Below, piece by piece: positions 24,349-35,602 of a stretch of DNA of 64,000 bases; position 1 is the stretch's first letter; each line of letters opens with the position of its first letter. The DNA comes from Inonotus obliquus. Lineage: Eukaryota > Basidiomycota > Agaricomycetes > Hymenochaetales > Hymenochaetaceae. Where the stretch lies: positions 1,922,001 through 1,986,000 of the forward strand of contig JAJHTX010000004.1 in assembly GCA_032164295.1 (NCBI GenBank), in the 5' to 3' direction. Made by a program: the position numbers and the translations under genes. The notes under the pieces are model-generated. The model was not told the DNA's origin, did no database searches, and saw only the letters and a program-made list of their open reading frames with translations.

Positions 24349-26568
24349 TTACTCTTCCTCTTCCATTTCAACAGATCTAGACGATAATTTAGGACATATC
24401 AATTCGCCGTAGAAGATGAATTCCTTACGAGCTCTCCGACCGTCGTTTTGATGGAAAGTACGTGTAGAACCCGAAGGAATTACCAATGAAGCTTCCGGGG
24501 TTGAAGACATGACAGCCTTCATAAGTAAGCTCGTACCCCTCATATTTGTCTGCTAGTATAACCTGACGACTATATTTCGTATTCAAGGAAATAAGGAACT
24601 TGGTGAAGAACGCACTGCATTTGGCATGGGATAGAGCCGCAGCGTGTGATCATATTCGGACAGAATTGGTTGCACGCTTCTTGTAAAGGGGCTGAGATGC
24701 GCTTGATCTATAATAGACTGGACGAGCTACTTGTGTTTTAGCCATATATCCAATTGAATCATCTGATACTCACGAATCTTTTCATATCGTCATTTTGAAT
24801 ATCTGGTTTAACCCCAACGAGATTTCGCAGCATACGGGCCATTGTATCCTCCCTGTAAACCACGATCTCCTGACCAAAGCATTTTATCCGACAAGGATTG
24901 CTCAGGAAGTGCGGTCTTGCCAAGCTGGCTCGGAGCTTTCCAACAAACGAGGGAAGTAAGGGGCGCCGTGGTAGCGTCGAATTCGCGGTGATGTCCAATG
25001 GCCCAGGGACAAAGACGAAGTGGGTGGTGCGTGCAATTGCCGGATAGCTTGTGATTAGGTCGGCAAGGCGATCAAAGTTCTCTGGAACGTTTTAAGCGAT
25101 TATCACAAGTTATAGTTGTATTGTATGCTTACCCTGATACGTGCGGATTTCCCGACTGTTGCCTTGCGGAATACCACGACTGGTGAAGTTTCCACAGAGG
25201 ACAAATATCGAAGGAATGGCTTCAGCATCCATGCATTTTTGAAAAATACTGGCCAACCCGACAAATGTCGCTGGGTGATCCAACCAGACATCTGATAGAC
25301 AATGAAACATCAAATCCTCAAACTCCCTAGATATCCTCCTCTCAAGCTGGGCCTTTAATTGGAGGTTTCAGCAAAAGAGCTACATGCTATTACCACCAAG
25401 ATCGCTCACATCTTCCAGAGGAGTTGATGCACCTTTTCCCAGAAAGTCAATGTGTCCGTATATCGACCTAGCGATTGGCATGAGAAGACTAGGTGAGATA
25501 GACAAATGACATCCACACGCACCGTGATATCTCTCTTCGCTCGCAAGGAGGGTGCCCTATAGCAATGACGATTAACATCTCGTCCTCTGTATAGTCGCCC
25601 TCCACAAGTGCGAAGCATCCTTCCGTGAAGAAACCCTCGCTTGGAACGTCCTGTAACTTAGTTACATACCTATTCTTTCTTTCAAGGGGTAAACGTACGA
25701 GCTGCGCGAAACTTAACTCTACTCTTCCTTCCGTGTCTTCAAGACAAAGTTTTCCTTCCTTCGAGTAGCAAAGGAGGCCAAACAAGAGAAAGCGTTCCCC
25801 AGCGCGACCCAACAGCTGCTTTGTAGTACGTAGCTGCATAGCGAGCGAAATGAGCTCGCTGTCAAGCTTTGTAGTGTGACTACTCACATACATTCAGTAT
25901 TCTATCCCTGTCTTTTCCAGGCAGTGTTGAAGGAGAGAAGTGATCATTGCGGAGAATCGTTTGCTTGATGATGTCAAGACGGTCCCGGATTGCGGAAATC
26001 CTTGAGTCTGCCGTTCCAGATATGGTAGGAGATTGAGGTGACCTAAAGCCAATGGTATCAGAGACATGAGACGGAAGTGTAAGATAGGCAGGCTCGCACT
26101 TTTCAAACGTGCTTCTCGTTTGTGACCAATGCCATAGCGGCATGTCATACGCGTCTATGAAGAACAAATGCTCTTCCTTATCGAGTATGTCTTCCACTCC
26201 TTCATATTTCCTTTCTTCCTTTTCTTGTAGACTATGGTAGACCCGCTGCAATATCGGAAGGGAAACTTTCATCACGGCGTCTACGGAAGAGTCAGCAAGA
26301 CGTAGGTCGGCTTTCAATAGGCCCATTGCATACCGTCCTGCTGATTATACTCCTTAGCCATGGCTTCAACATATTTCTCGACTTCCAGGATATCATTCTC
26401 GAGTCCAACGTGAATGAAGATATCTTCAACAAATTGGAGCGCTTCCGGACCAAGTGCGTGGCTGTATTTGCGAAATCCCTGCCGAGAAATGAGTGGGAAG
26501 GAATTTTGGAGGATAATACATCCTCTCACCTTTATTATCGTATTCTGTAGGGAGGATGCCATTTGCAT
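24349..26568 (-). CDS. DPB2: DNA polymerase epsilon subunit B
   Basis: Dpb2 is the essential B subunit of leading-strand polymerase epsilon and links it to the CMG helicase. The start at 26568 gives [13 protein letters not shown], spliced across a 51-bp intron (26529-26479) to [20 protein letters not shown]. Downstream are [13 protein letters not shown], the OB-fold region [15 protein letters not shown] and [20 protein letters not shown]. The inactive calcineurin-like phosphoesterase fold holds [34 protein letters not shown] and [20 protein letters not shown]. The last exons read [15 protein letters not shown] and [15 protein letters not shown] sequence before an acidic EMEEEE tail; the stop is at 24349. 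As in other B subunits, metal-binding residues of the phosphoesterase are degenerate (GNFTSRG, GPLDI). Estimated length is about 540-550 residues. It shares a 258-bp divergent promoter with the plus-strand membrane protein gene. Confidence 0.95.
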
Positions 26569-26826
26569 GCAATCCTGGCTCGGATGAGAAAGCGCGGAGA
26601 GCACCAACTTCACTTCAACTTCAAGAAGCAAGTGAAACGCGACTGAGTAAGGCACGTGCGCGTGAGGGACCGTGTCGGTCACGTGACAAGTGGAGAAGAT
26701 GCTGGAGCCGGAAGCATTATTCAAGTTAACCATGACGAGAATGTGCCTTCACCCTGCATATACACTCAGGTACTCTTGGGCTTCACTCGCCCCTACTCAC
26801 ACCACACCTGCCTTAATGCCACCATA
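26569..26826. promoter_or_regulatory. Divergent promoter with two CACGTG boxes
   Basis: This 258-bp interval separates the start codons of DPB2 (minus) and the Ser/Thr-rich membrane protein (plus). It contains two CACGTG E-boxes, at 26653-26658 and 26680-26685. The second is in the eight-base palindrome TCACGTGA. In yeast this core binds Cbf1 and other bHLH factors. The boxes are 27 bp apart and about 85-112 bp from the DPB2 ATG. Confidence 0.55.
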
Positions 26827-28645
26827 ATGTCTCATTTATGGCTATTGATGCTATTGCTTTCCTATTTCATTTTCCCTTCTCATGAGTTTCCCTTCTATTT
26901 CACTAGCACTCCGACCCAATGTGCTAACATGACCGTCGAGTGGACCGGAGGTCAAGCACCATTCACTCTTTTGCTTGTTCCGGTCGGACGCCTTTACCCG
27001 GAAACAAGGAGGATCATACAAAGGGATGTTCAGTCCGGTAGTTCGGTCTCCTTTGTACTTGTCTTGCCAGCGCAGTCTCAATTTGTTGCGGTGCTTAATG
27101 ATGCATCCGGAATTGGTGCTGGAGGTGCGTAAGACCATCAAAGTCACAGCAATTGTATGCCTATTTTTTCACAGGTACTTCTGCGATCACGACTGTAGCC
27201 CCCTCGTCAGATTCAAGTTGCTTGAGCACGACTCCATCTCAGCCCGCATTCTTTCTCTTCCTTCCAGAAGACATAGAGCAATGTGTTTCGGTCGGCATAT
27301 CCTGGGGATCAGGGGCTGAGGAACCCGTTGGTATAATTGGTCTCATTCCGGGGGGAGAGTCGTTTGAAATTGCCAACGTCACAGATTCATCTACAAGTTT
27401 TCAATGGACCGCGAACGTCCGGTCTGGGACGCAGATTATGTTTGTTGCTGGTGACAGAGATGGACTCGGATCAGGAGGTAGTTCCGATGTTATGGAGATC
27501 AACGAAGGAAACAGTGATCGCTGTATTGACGATACTTCCCCGAGCTCAACAACGGGTGTTGTCGCGGGTGGGGCTTCTTCCACTTCTCAAGATTCGAGCG
27601 GAACGCAGTCGTCCAGTTCCGACGCTGGGGTCGGTACCAAAGATGGTTCAGGGTCGACACCTATTACAACGACGGACAATGCGGGATCAACTGTCACGAT
27701 TGGAGGCGGAGGTTCCACAGGTACCAGTGTCCCTGATGTGTCAAGTACAGAGTCCCCAGGGAGCGGCGGAGGGACCGTGACAGGTAGACCTCCCGATAGG
27801 TAATTACCCTTTTTCTAGCTTGAAACCTAAGTTAGCCTTACTTGACATTTTATAGTGGTGGGAACGACGGGAACAGAAAATTGGGCCTCATCCTGGGACT
27901 TATCTTCGGACTCCTTGCTATAGGCCTTATAATAGGCGGTGCTTTCCTTTATCGTCGCCGTCGAAGAGGTGGTGTATACCGCAATCTGGAGACTGACGGG
28001 AATGTCGGGTCCGATGGACGTCCTTGGGTGACGGCACTTGCACGCGGCGCTCACCTTCGAGGTGGTGCTGGTTCCTCTACCGACACTCTACCGAGTATGT
28101 ATCAGACAGAACCGTTCATTCTTCCGTCAGAGCGCGAGCCGTACGTCATTTCTCCGCAAGAGCCGCCATCTACACAATATCAACGACCGGAGCCTGCGAC
28201 GCGAGCATCGAGCACTTTGGTGCAATCACTTCTTGGCCAAGGTCCGTTCGCCCGCGATGCCTTTGGCAGTTCTCTGGCTGGAATGCATGGCTCAGATCGT
28301 AAAGGCAGTATCGGTCCTCACGGTCGATCGGTAAGCCGAAGTCCTAGCGGCCGCATAGTGACCCGCGCCGTGTTCCCACCTCCTTCCTTGAACATTCCAG
28401 CAACGCGCGTCACGCGAGACAGTGAAGACTTCTCTCCTGAGCCGGAAGAAATGTCACCCAACCCGTTTGACGATATTATCATCGAGATCCCTCCGACTTA
28501 CGCGAGTGTAAGGCGTGCAAGCAAGAGTAATGATCCCGAACCGTCGCAACCTGTTGGGACGCAGTTAACGCGATCGAATGCGTCCAGAATATCGCGTAGG
28601 TCGATGCTATCTGAAGCTGCGGATGGAAGTCACGAGTCGGCTTGA
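26827..28645 (+). CDS. Ser/Thr-rich single-pass membrane glycoprotein, unknown function
   Basis: The N-terminus MSHLWLLMLLLSYFIFPSHE looks like a signal peptide. The extracellular part has two similar beta-rich segments: MTVEWTGGQAPFTLLLVPVG with SFVLVLPAQSQFVAVLNDAS, and CVSVGISWGSGAEEPVGIIG with TQIMFVAGDRDGLGSGGSSD. A Ser/Thr/Gly-rich stalk follows, then a transmembrane helix, about LGLILGLIFGLLAIGLIIGG, closed by a basic stop-transfer RRRRRGG. The cytoplasmic tail of about 220 residues is Ser/Pro/Arg-rich and ends at GSHESA. Two introns: donor after GIGAG (27125) to 27175, and donor gtaatt after RPPD (27800) to 27855. This layout is common in basidiomycetes; the role is unknown, perhaps a cell-surface sensor or adhesion protein. 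Confidence 0.85.
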
Positions 28646-28900
28646 CGAAAGGATGCTCTTGTACTTCATAGGACTTGTAGGACATCGGACCTTCATGTCG
28701 GACTTTATTCCCTAGATCACTAGCATGACGCTCAACTTGATCTACTTTCACTGCATAGTATAGTATTAGTACAGCAGAACAAGATAGTCTCACTATATTG
28801 TACGGATCAGAATCGGCACATACATAATTATTCATGGAACAAGAAATAAAGAAGGGTATCACGAGTATAGATATGGCGGCTGACACCAGCAGTAAACACG

Positions 28901-31153
28901 CTACAGAGTGCCAGGTTCCTTGACTTTAAGGATGACCCGAGGCACTTTCTTCGCCTCCTCCCCTTCGGCTTTGACTTTATTCAAATCAAGGCTTTGCAAT
29001 TTCGTCTGTACGTCCTCGAAAGCTTCCTCCGAAGGAGCCGACACGACGGTTAGCCCTTCTCCACTCTGGGGTGACTTCCCCTTTATCCGGCGAGCTTTCG
29101 GCGAGCCTATGGGACTGGTCACACAGCTCGGTGGCTTTCGCTCGCGGAGGGTTCTAGATGAGGCAGCTGGCATCTGCGTTTTTGACGCTGAGGGTGTTAT
29201 TACTGTTTCAAGGGACTGGAAGATAGCCCCGGACCGTTCTAGCCACTTTTCTCCAGCCCCTCCAACGGAAGTCTTTCCTCCTCGTTTCTTCTTGGTCATT
29301 TTCTCCAGCTTTTCGGACATTGAGAAGCGTTCTACTGTTTAGACTGGGAAAGGCATACTCACTTGGGTCAGATTCGCAACGTTCCACCATTCTTCATCGA
29401 CTTCCACACCCAGGGACTTCGTATCAATCAAGCCACAAAGGTGTGACATGCCGCCGCTTATTAGAGCGCGGTCACTGTAGCCTCCTTCTAGAACGCTTAT
29501 AAGCTTCCCCTGCGCATATTTACTCGCAAAATTACGAGCGTCAACGGCGAAACGATGATAGAACGACGTTGGTACACGTCTGTTATGCCGTGACATCGAT
29601 CTGGAAGGGATAAATTAGCGATGGTCTGCCTTGACCACGGAAGGCTTACGCATATTCGTGTTCACATGCATCGAATCCACAGCTACGAAAGAAAGCTTAT
29701 GAGATTTGATAAGGCTCAATTGCATCTAGTTCACACTACCTTATGAAGACGAGTGTTTCCTTCTCAGTTGCTCCCTTGACGAAATGTTCCGCCTTCTTCA
29801 ACAGCCCTGAGTACCGATTGGGATAGAGGTCGTTCCAGAACTCTTCCTCCGATTTGTATTCTTGCAAATGGACATTCTCGATGTGCTGACCATGCAGACC
29901 GTGTATTGAAACAGAGGCGGCTTGCACCATTGATACGACACCATCCTAAAGGGAAACTCTGTAAGTCTCTAGTCATCCACTGCAATAGGAAAGGTACCTC
30001 GCAAGGAAAAGAGAGCACGTCGTGAAGAGAACCATAAAAGATTTCGAGACCAGCCTTTGCATCGGGCGCTCGTGCTTCAGCTTCAAGCCTTTGTCGGTAT
30101 GTCTCTTCGTTTATTTGCCAAGCTAAGGCCTGCGTCCCATTTCCTATTCAAACAATGAAATACAGGAACTGAGCTTCTCATAAATGGCCCTACCATGATG
30201 CAGATCAATGTCAAAAATGATCACTTTCTTAACCTTGTGGTTTAGATGAGCTGTGAATTAGAGTTAGATAATGTATCTCCAAGAGTGAGAGTTACTCACC
30301 ATGTGCAGCAGCAACGATCACATTGTTCACCTAAGGCCAGTATCAGCGCCGTCTAAGACTCAACCATGATCAGACGAACGAAACAGAATCCTGAGGGTGT
30401 ATCTTCGCCGCAATGATGACCTGGAGGACGGACTGCGACGAATGCATTCGTTAGACGTTCGCGTGGCTTTGACTCTTCGGATTGCAGCCCATCTTTGGGA
30501 AATGACGCGATCATTATCTTGTCAACAGCTTCGCAAACAGTACCCATCGCTCCCTGGATTGCATCAAGGGACTCGGGGCACACTGCGGTAGGAAGCCGAT
30601 TAATTGTCCTCTACTGCAACAGACTAGGAGAAAAGGCGCACAATACAGATCTCCTTGAGACAGATGCCCAGGAATTTCCGAAGTACCTTCCCGGACCTTA
30701 TCAGCACTTTCCTTCACCCACCTAACCAGGTTCTCCAAATAGACATCTCCATCGATATCTCCGTGAACAAACTTAACAGCTTTGTCGTCAAGAATATTTA
30801 CAAATGCAGAACTGTGTATAATGTCGACAATGTTTATTTTGGAATCTTGAATTATATCGAGTTTCTCCAGAGCGGCGGCAAGATCATCCTCGACGTCAGT
30901 AGGGTTATCCACTACATTTATCCCCGCGTCATATGAGATAGACTGTTCTAGTCGAGCGATAGCTGTGGCAAACCCTATCTTCAGAGCACGTAACCTGTAT
31001 AAGTGGTCAGCATATAGTTCAAGTTGGAATATGTCATTGGTACCGTTCTGGACGCTCGACAATCGCCGATAGGTCATTGGAGCGAATAAAGCGATGCTTA
31101 TAGCAAGCATCTTGGAGAAAAATGGCTGTTCTGGTTTCCGGGGATTCAAGCAT
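28901..31153 (-). CDS. HOS3: HOS3-type histone deacetylase
   Basis: A zinc-dependent lysine deacetylase. Motifs in order: IVERPERLRALKIGFATAIA, KFVHGDIDGDVYLENLVRWV, AFVAVRPPGHHCGEDTPSGF (tandem active-site His), VNNVIVAAAH, VIIFDIDLHHGNGTQALAWQ (zinc-binding Asp/His), ISCGFDACEHEYASM (zinc Asp) and KLISVLEGGYSDRALISGG (active-site loop). The VHGDIDGDVYLENL block and VLEGGYSDRALISGG wording point to the Hos3 subgroup rather than Rpd3 or Hda1. The tail is basic and Ser-rich (TKKKRGGKTSVGG) and ends EPGTL at 28901, suggesting extra-catalytic contacts. About eight introns are needed. The start is set at 31153 (MLESPETRTAIFLQDACYKH), which puts it about 190 bp from the divergent PHAF1-like gene. 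In yeast Hos3 acts on its own on histones and at the bud neck. Confidence 0.93.
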
Positions 31154-31344
31154 GTTGTGGCCGCCAATAGGTACTGTGTGTGGTGTACGTTATGACGAAA
31201 CGCGCATACTAATTTACGCGTTATTTGGATCTATTTGCGCCTATGCCTGTCGTGAGAACTTTGTCCGTTTAAGAGCCAGTCACGGCTCCTTCCTCGAATC
31301 GACCCACATAGTACTCGAATACCGTATCTCGGCCATGTCTCGCA
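31154..31344. promoter_or_regulatory. Short divergent promoter, HOS3 / PHAF1-like
   Basis: Only about 190 bp separate the two start codons, so both genes probably share a bidirectional promoter. I see no strong TATA box or recognisable factor site in it. Confidence 0.4.
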
Positions 31345-32888
31345 ATGGTTGCTACTCTTGATGTTGATCTAAGACCTGGTCTCGGTCTTGGTACGTTTGA
31401 AATAGGTACAAATGTTCATCCTCCTCCATACTCGACATCTCCTAATGACCCAATGTACAGGCACATCTCTTTGGACCATTATAGACATTCTTCGACATAA
31501 CACGACACTATTTCCCCGAGTCGAAGTCAAGTATGATGCGGCATCTGAAAGTGCTCTGAGTCCCATACTATTGCACATCAATCCTCATCTGGATCTGCTG
31601 TTTACTGGGCGGCACCAGCGCTTACGCACTATAGCATTGCGGAAATTGACAGACCCGAGCCCACCTGTCGCATTAACTTACAAGGACATAGTCCTGCTTT
31701 CTGGGTCTCCCGATGAAATAATACGCCGCAGCGACATTAGCAAGCACTTCGGTCCTACGTATCCAGGAGAAAGCTTACATTATCCAGGCGTAAGCTTTCT
31801 CTTCGATGAAGACGGACCTGGCGGAATGGGTAGCCACAACAATGACATGCTTGTCGGTGCGCTTAAATTGGGTTCTCCAGTCCGGGAAGATAGGCAGCGG
31901 GAAGTCAAACGCATCGTCGTATCCCAAACGAGCGGCGACAGCATAGAGACTGATGTGTTAGACGAGGTCATGGAATGCGAGTCCATGGTAGGAAGCGTAC
32001 GTCAAGCTATCGTGAAGGTACTCTCTAAGGATGTCTTGGAGAGTATATGGTAACCTCTCGGTTTAGGTTCATGATGGCATTATACTACATTTCTACCCGT
32101 CCACTTCGAAACCTATTCACGTCCAGATGGGTGTTTCGAGCGCGCAGGATTTGACGTGTGATCTCGGAGCTCCATTGAGGATCCATTATAAGGAAGACGA
32201 TAGGATGGCTATTCACTCACGTAACAGAATTCCTGATGGGAGCGAAGAAGGATGTAAGTGTTCACTCATATCTCACTGTTCTCAAAGACTGATCATACGA
32301 CCCTTAGATTTCTATAATTACTTCCAATTCGGAGTAGATTTCCTCATTTCTTCGTCTACTCATCTCGTTCAAAAGATCATCCTGCATACGAATATAGTGA
32401 GTGGTATTACCTTACTCCTTCCTTCTACCCGTAATGACACGTTCATTAGCCTGGCACGCCCATGTTCCAGAGATACCAGAGGTGTCCTTGGGAAATTGAA
32501 GGTGAGCCGGAAGATGAAGAAGATGGTACGTTTGCTCTTCTCCGACGGTTTAAGCCTTTCTCATCCTCGTATAGATGCACCACCGCGAGTAAAATTTGGC
32601 GATAAAGTAAGAGCTAAACATCCCTTCTATTTATCTCAAGTTCAGCTATTGTTAGTTTGATATTATCTCGCGCTTCCTCAATGGCGCTTCAAAGGAGGCG
32701 ATGCCATCCATGGAGCTAGATCGTACAGAAGACGAAAGGCTCACGTTACCGAGCCCAACTACTCGTGAGCCCTGTTAGTCTCCCTAATAATTGATTGGTG
32801 CTAAATATCTTTAGGCCTTGTTGGTTTCGATGGGGTTGTACTTGAAGTTACAGAAGCTTCCCAGGTTGTCACCGTCATACTTTTCTGA
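31345..32888 (+). CDS. PHAF1: PHAF1/UPF0183 family protein (C16orf70 homologue)
   Basis: A homologue of animal phagophore/phagosome assembly factor 1, which works with BCAS3 in autophagy and binds phosphoinositides. The start MVATLDVDLRPGLGLG is joined over a 5' intron to TSLWTIIDILRHNTTLFPRV. Further blocks match the family: SPILLHINPHLDLLFTGRHQ, DISKHFGPTYPGESLHYPGV, then after splicing VHDGIILHFYPSTSKPIHVQ, SSAQDLTCDLGAPLRIHYKE, DDRMAIHSRNRIPDG and YNYFQFGVDFLISSSTHLVQ with KIILHTNI. The last exon reads GLVGFDGVVLEVTEASQVVT and stops at 32888. About six introns and 410 residues fit. The family is rarely discussed in fungi, so function here is inferred from animals only. It converges with the nucleotidase gene, 145 bp away. 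Confidence 0.9.
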
Positions 32889-33033
32889 TCAGTCAACCGA
32901 GAACTGTATCGTCTTATTTCGCCGTCTAGACATCACAGTGTTCGTACACAACGATATTGTATCTACTCCTCCTCCTCAATGCATCGCCGATCTATCATCT
33001 TCTATCATGCATCATGCAATCTCTGGCATATAA

Positions 33034-34134
33034 TCAACTAGAATTCTTGAAGATCTCTGGCCATACTGTCCTAAGTTCTTCCAAGGCACTTATTTGCGTG
33101 GGCTGGCCGATATCCGTGGTACTCAGATTCGGTGTCGTTGATAGGATTGTCTTCTTTACCCCACCTTCGGTGGTTTCTAAACCGAGCTCACAGAAATGGA
33201 CACAATGCCCCCAACCGAGACGTCGCGCCGCAACAATGTTTGTCACTTCGTGATTGTTAAAGATCAGGGAATGTAATTGGTAAGAGAGATGCTGCACGTA
33301 CGACTGTCATCGACAAAATAGCATTTTGACGGATCTTCTACGTCTGCTTTCTTAAGAGCCTACGTATGGCAGTGATTTACTCAGTAATCGAAATTCTGAC
33401 GACCCTAAGTAACATGGGTTCTTGCCTTGTTGAAGTATTCCGGCTCAGGTTTGCAGTAAAAATCCTTCTGTTCATAGTCGCAGAAGATGATTCCTTCAAA
33501 CTGATCCTCAAGTTCAAGTATGCGCAGTACTCTGCGAGCATGCTGGGTTCTTTTAGCTATTTATAAAAGAATAAATGATGGAGTGAGTGCTTACGATAGC
33601 GTAGGCATTGGTTAGAGCCCATACTCGTGCTTTCGAACGGTCGATGTCCTCCAGCAGCTTGCGGATGGAGGGCACGGGGCCAATCATGTCTTCTAGAGGC
33701 AAAGACTGATCACATCTATTCATGATTTACATTCTGGTGGTCTGAAGCCTGAAGTTACCCGCGATGTACACACCTACGGTCAAAATCTAATGTATCGACG
33801 CCATGATGCCTCACCAAACCTCTCAAAGCAAGACCTGAGAGTGAAGATATACAGCTGTCCGATAAAGACACACAGTGCCGATGGCTCACCATACGTCTTG
33901 TAGTACTGAAGGTGCATCACAGAGGCCTCATCATCATCCAGACCGAGGGAGGTGAAATAAGCATGTATGCGCTCTCCCATCGCGTCCGCGATCTTTGAAC
34001 TCGCGGAGTAAAGAGTGTTATCAATGTCGAAGAAGATGATGACTTTGCCATCTGGTATCGCATGAGCTCATGCCGCTTGCGTATAATTTGGATACTTGCA
34101 CACCTTGAGTAGGACTGGTTTGTGATGTGCCCAT
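33034..34134 (-). CDS. SDT1: HAD-family pyrimidine 5'-nucleotidase
   Basis: A haloacid-dehalogenase phosphatase of the yeast Sdt1/Phm8 group, which dephosphorylates pyrimidine nucleoside monophosphates. Spliced start: MGTSQTSPTQ joined to DGKVIIFFDIDNTLYSASSK; DIDNT is HAD motif I with the nucleophile Asp. Then IADAMGERIHAYFTSLGLDD, KTYG, GPVPSIRKLLEDIDRSKARV with ALTNAYA (motif II Thr), FEGIIFCDYEQKDFYCKPEP (motif III Lys region) and KCYFVDDSLTNIVAARRLGW (motif IV acids). The exon after EPEYFNK ends at a GC-AG intron (33425-33360, donor gcaaga). The next exon reads ALKKADVEDPSKCYF. Stop at 33034 after FKNSS. Length about 240 residues, normal. It diverges from the ribosomal protein gene on its right. 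Confidence 0.93.
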
Positions 34135-34607
34135 GGTTCATGGATGATGGAAGGAATGCGCAGCCCTACTTCACGCACGTGGAACTCGACACCGGCCTCG
34201 TCAGAGTTTACTGGTGCGTTTTTGGTGGAAAAACAGCCACCCGGATCTTGCTGGCTTTCATTACTATTGATAAATATCATCTAAAGCAAGTTGTGGAGGA
34301 TGGGATGGAGGAAGACGATCGATCGATTTGGCAGTACATTCTCACGACTAATTTAGGAAAGTGGTGGCTGTACGCTATCATGGACACTGCTATAGAGGGA
34401 GCCAAACACCCTGCGAGCTATTCAGTACCGTCAACGTAAGTTTTCATAGTCATATGCTTCACGTTCTATCACAGGAGGTATCCGTGATGATACTGGAAGG
34501 AGTGAGGACAGGTTGGATGGCAACGGAAGGTGGATTTGGGATGGATGTTTTTCATAGGGATCAGATGGCATGAGGAAACAATACTGACTGGTAGTGTTCA
34601 TCTGCAG
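34135..34607. promoter_or_regulatory. Divergent promoter SDT1-like / RPL6; possible 5'-UTR intron
   Basis: About 470 bp between opposing start codons. A strong donor gtaagt at 34436 and an acceptor tctgcag ending at 34607, directly before the RPL6 ATG, could bound a 172-bp intron in the RPL6 leader. Introns next to the start codon are common in fungal ribosomal protein genes. The alternative is that this DNA is plain promoter. Confidence 0.45.
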
Positions 34608-35376
34608 ATGGCTCGCAACAGACAACTCGCCCCAGGCATCAGCCGCTATACACGCTCCCAGATAAAGGCCAAACGAGGTCTCTTCAAGGGTCTCAAAACC
34701 TCCACGAAACCGCCTACCCCTGAGACTCCTCCAACTATCGAGAAGCAGATCGGAGGAGAGAAAAATGGTGGCAAGCGAGTCATCCCTTCTGCAAAGGCCG
34801 CGCGATTCTATCCTGCTGAGGACGTTCCCAAGCCTAAGAAGAGCCGCAAGTCGCCCAAACCTGCCAAGCTCCGGGCATCCATCACTCCTGGAACCGTCCT
34901 CATTCTCCTTGCGGGCCGATTCGCTGGCAAGCGAGTCATCTTCCTCAAACAACTTGCGAGCGGGCTGCTTCTCGTGACTGGTCCATACAAGATCAACGGC
35001 GTACCATTGCGACGAGTCAACCAGGCCTATGTCATTGCTACGCAGACCAAAATTGAACTCGGTGACCTCAAGGTACATTTTCCTTCTTCATCACGCGGTT
35101 TGATTGGTATTAACAATGAGTTAGATCGACGAGAAGGTTGACGATGCCTATTTTGCAAAGGGCAAGGCGAAAGGGTCGAAGTCTGCTGAGGAAGAGTTCT
35201 TCGCTGAGGGTAAGCCAAAGGAGAAGGAGCCTCTGCCCGAGAACAAGTTGTCGACGCAGAAAGATATCGATGGCGCTGTCGTTGCAGCCATCAAAAAGGA
35301 AGCCATCCTTGCAAAATACATTAAGGCGACGTTCGGCTTGTCGAAAGGCCAGCTCCCGCACCGACTCGTGTTTTGA
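34608..35376 (+). CDS. RPL6: 60S ribosomal protein eL6
   Basis: A structural protein of the large cytosolic ribosomal subunit. It starts [20 protein letters not shown] and has the eL6 core [40 protein letters not shown] and [20 protein letters not shown]. After one visible intron (donor gtacat near 35071 to about 35124) the second exon reads [20 protein letters not shown] and ends with [20 protein letters not shown] and LVF. About 237 residues, slightly long for the family because of a Lys/Pro-rich N-terminal extension. Codon use is biased to C-ending codons, as expected for a highly expressed gene. Confidence 0.97.
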
Positions 35377-35602
35377 GTGGAGATGATGGGGATGTTGTAT
35401 GTTGGGTGAATTTTTGCGCAGAGGGGTAGCCGTGATGCATATCTCCATGTTTTGTTACAATAAAATATGACAGATGCTATGCACAATGTTTTTTATGTTC
35501 TCAGTTCCATCAGTGTTCTTCCGACACTTTCATATGAGTGGATAAGAAAATCAGATCTGTACCGGATACGATTCGCGTCGCGTGTATGACTCCTCAAAAA
35601 GC

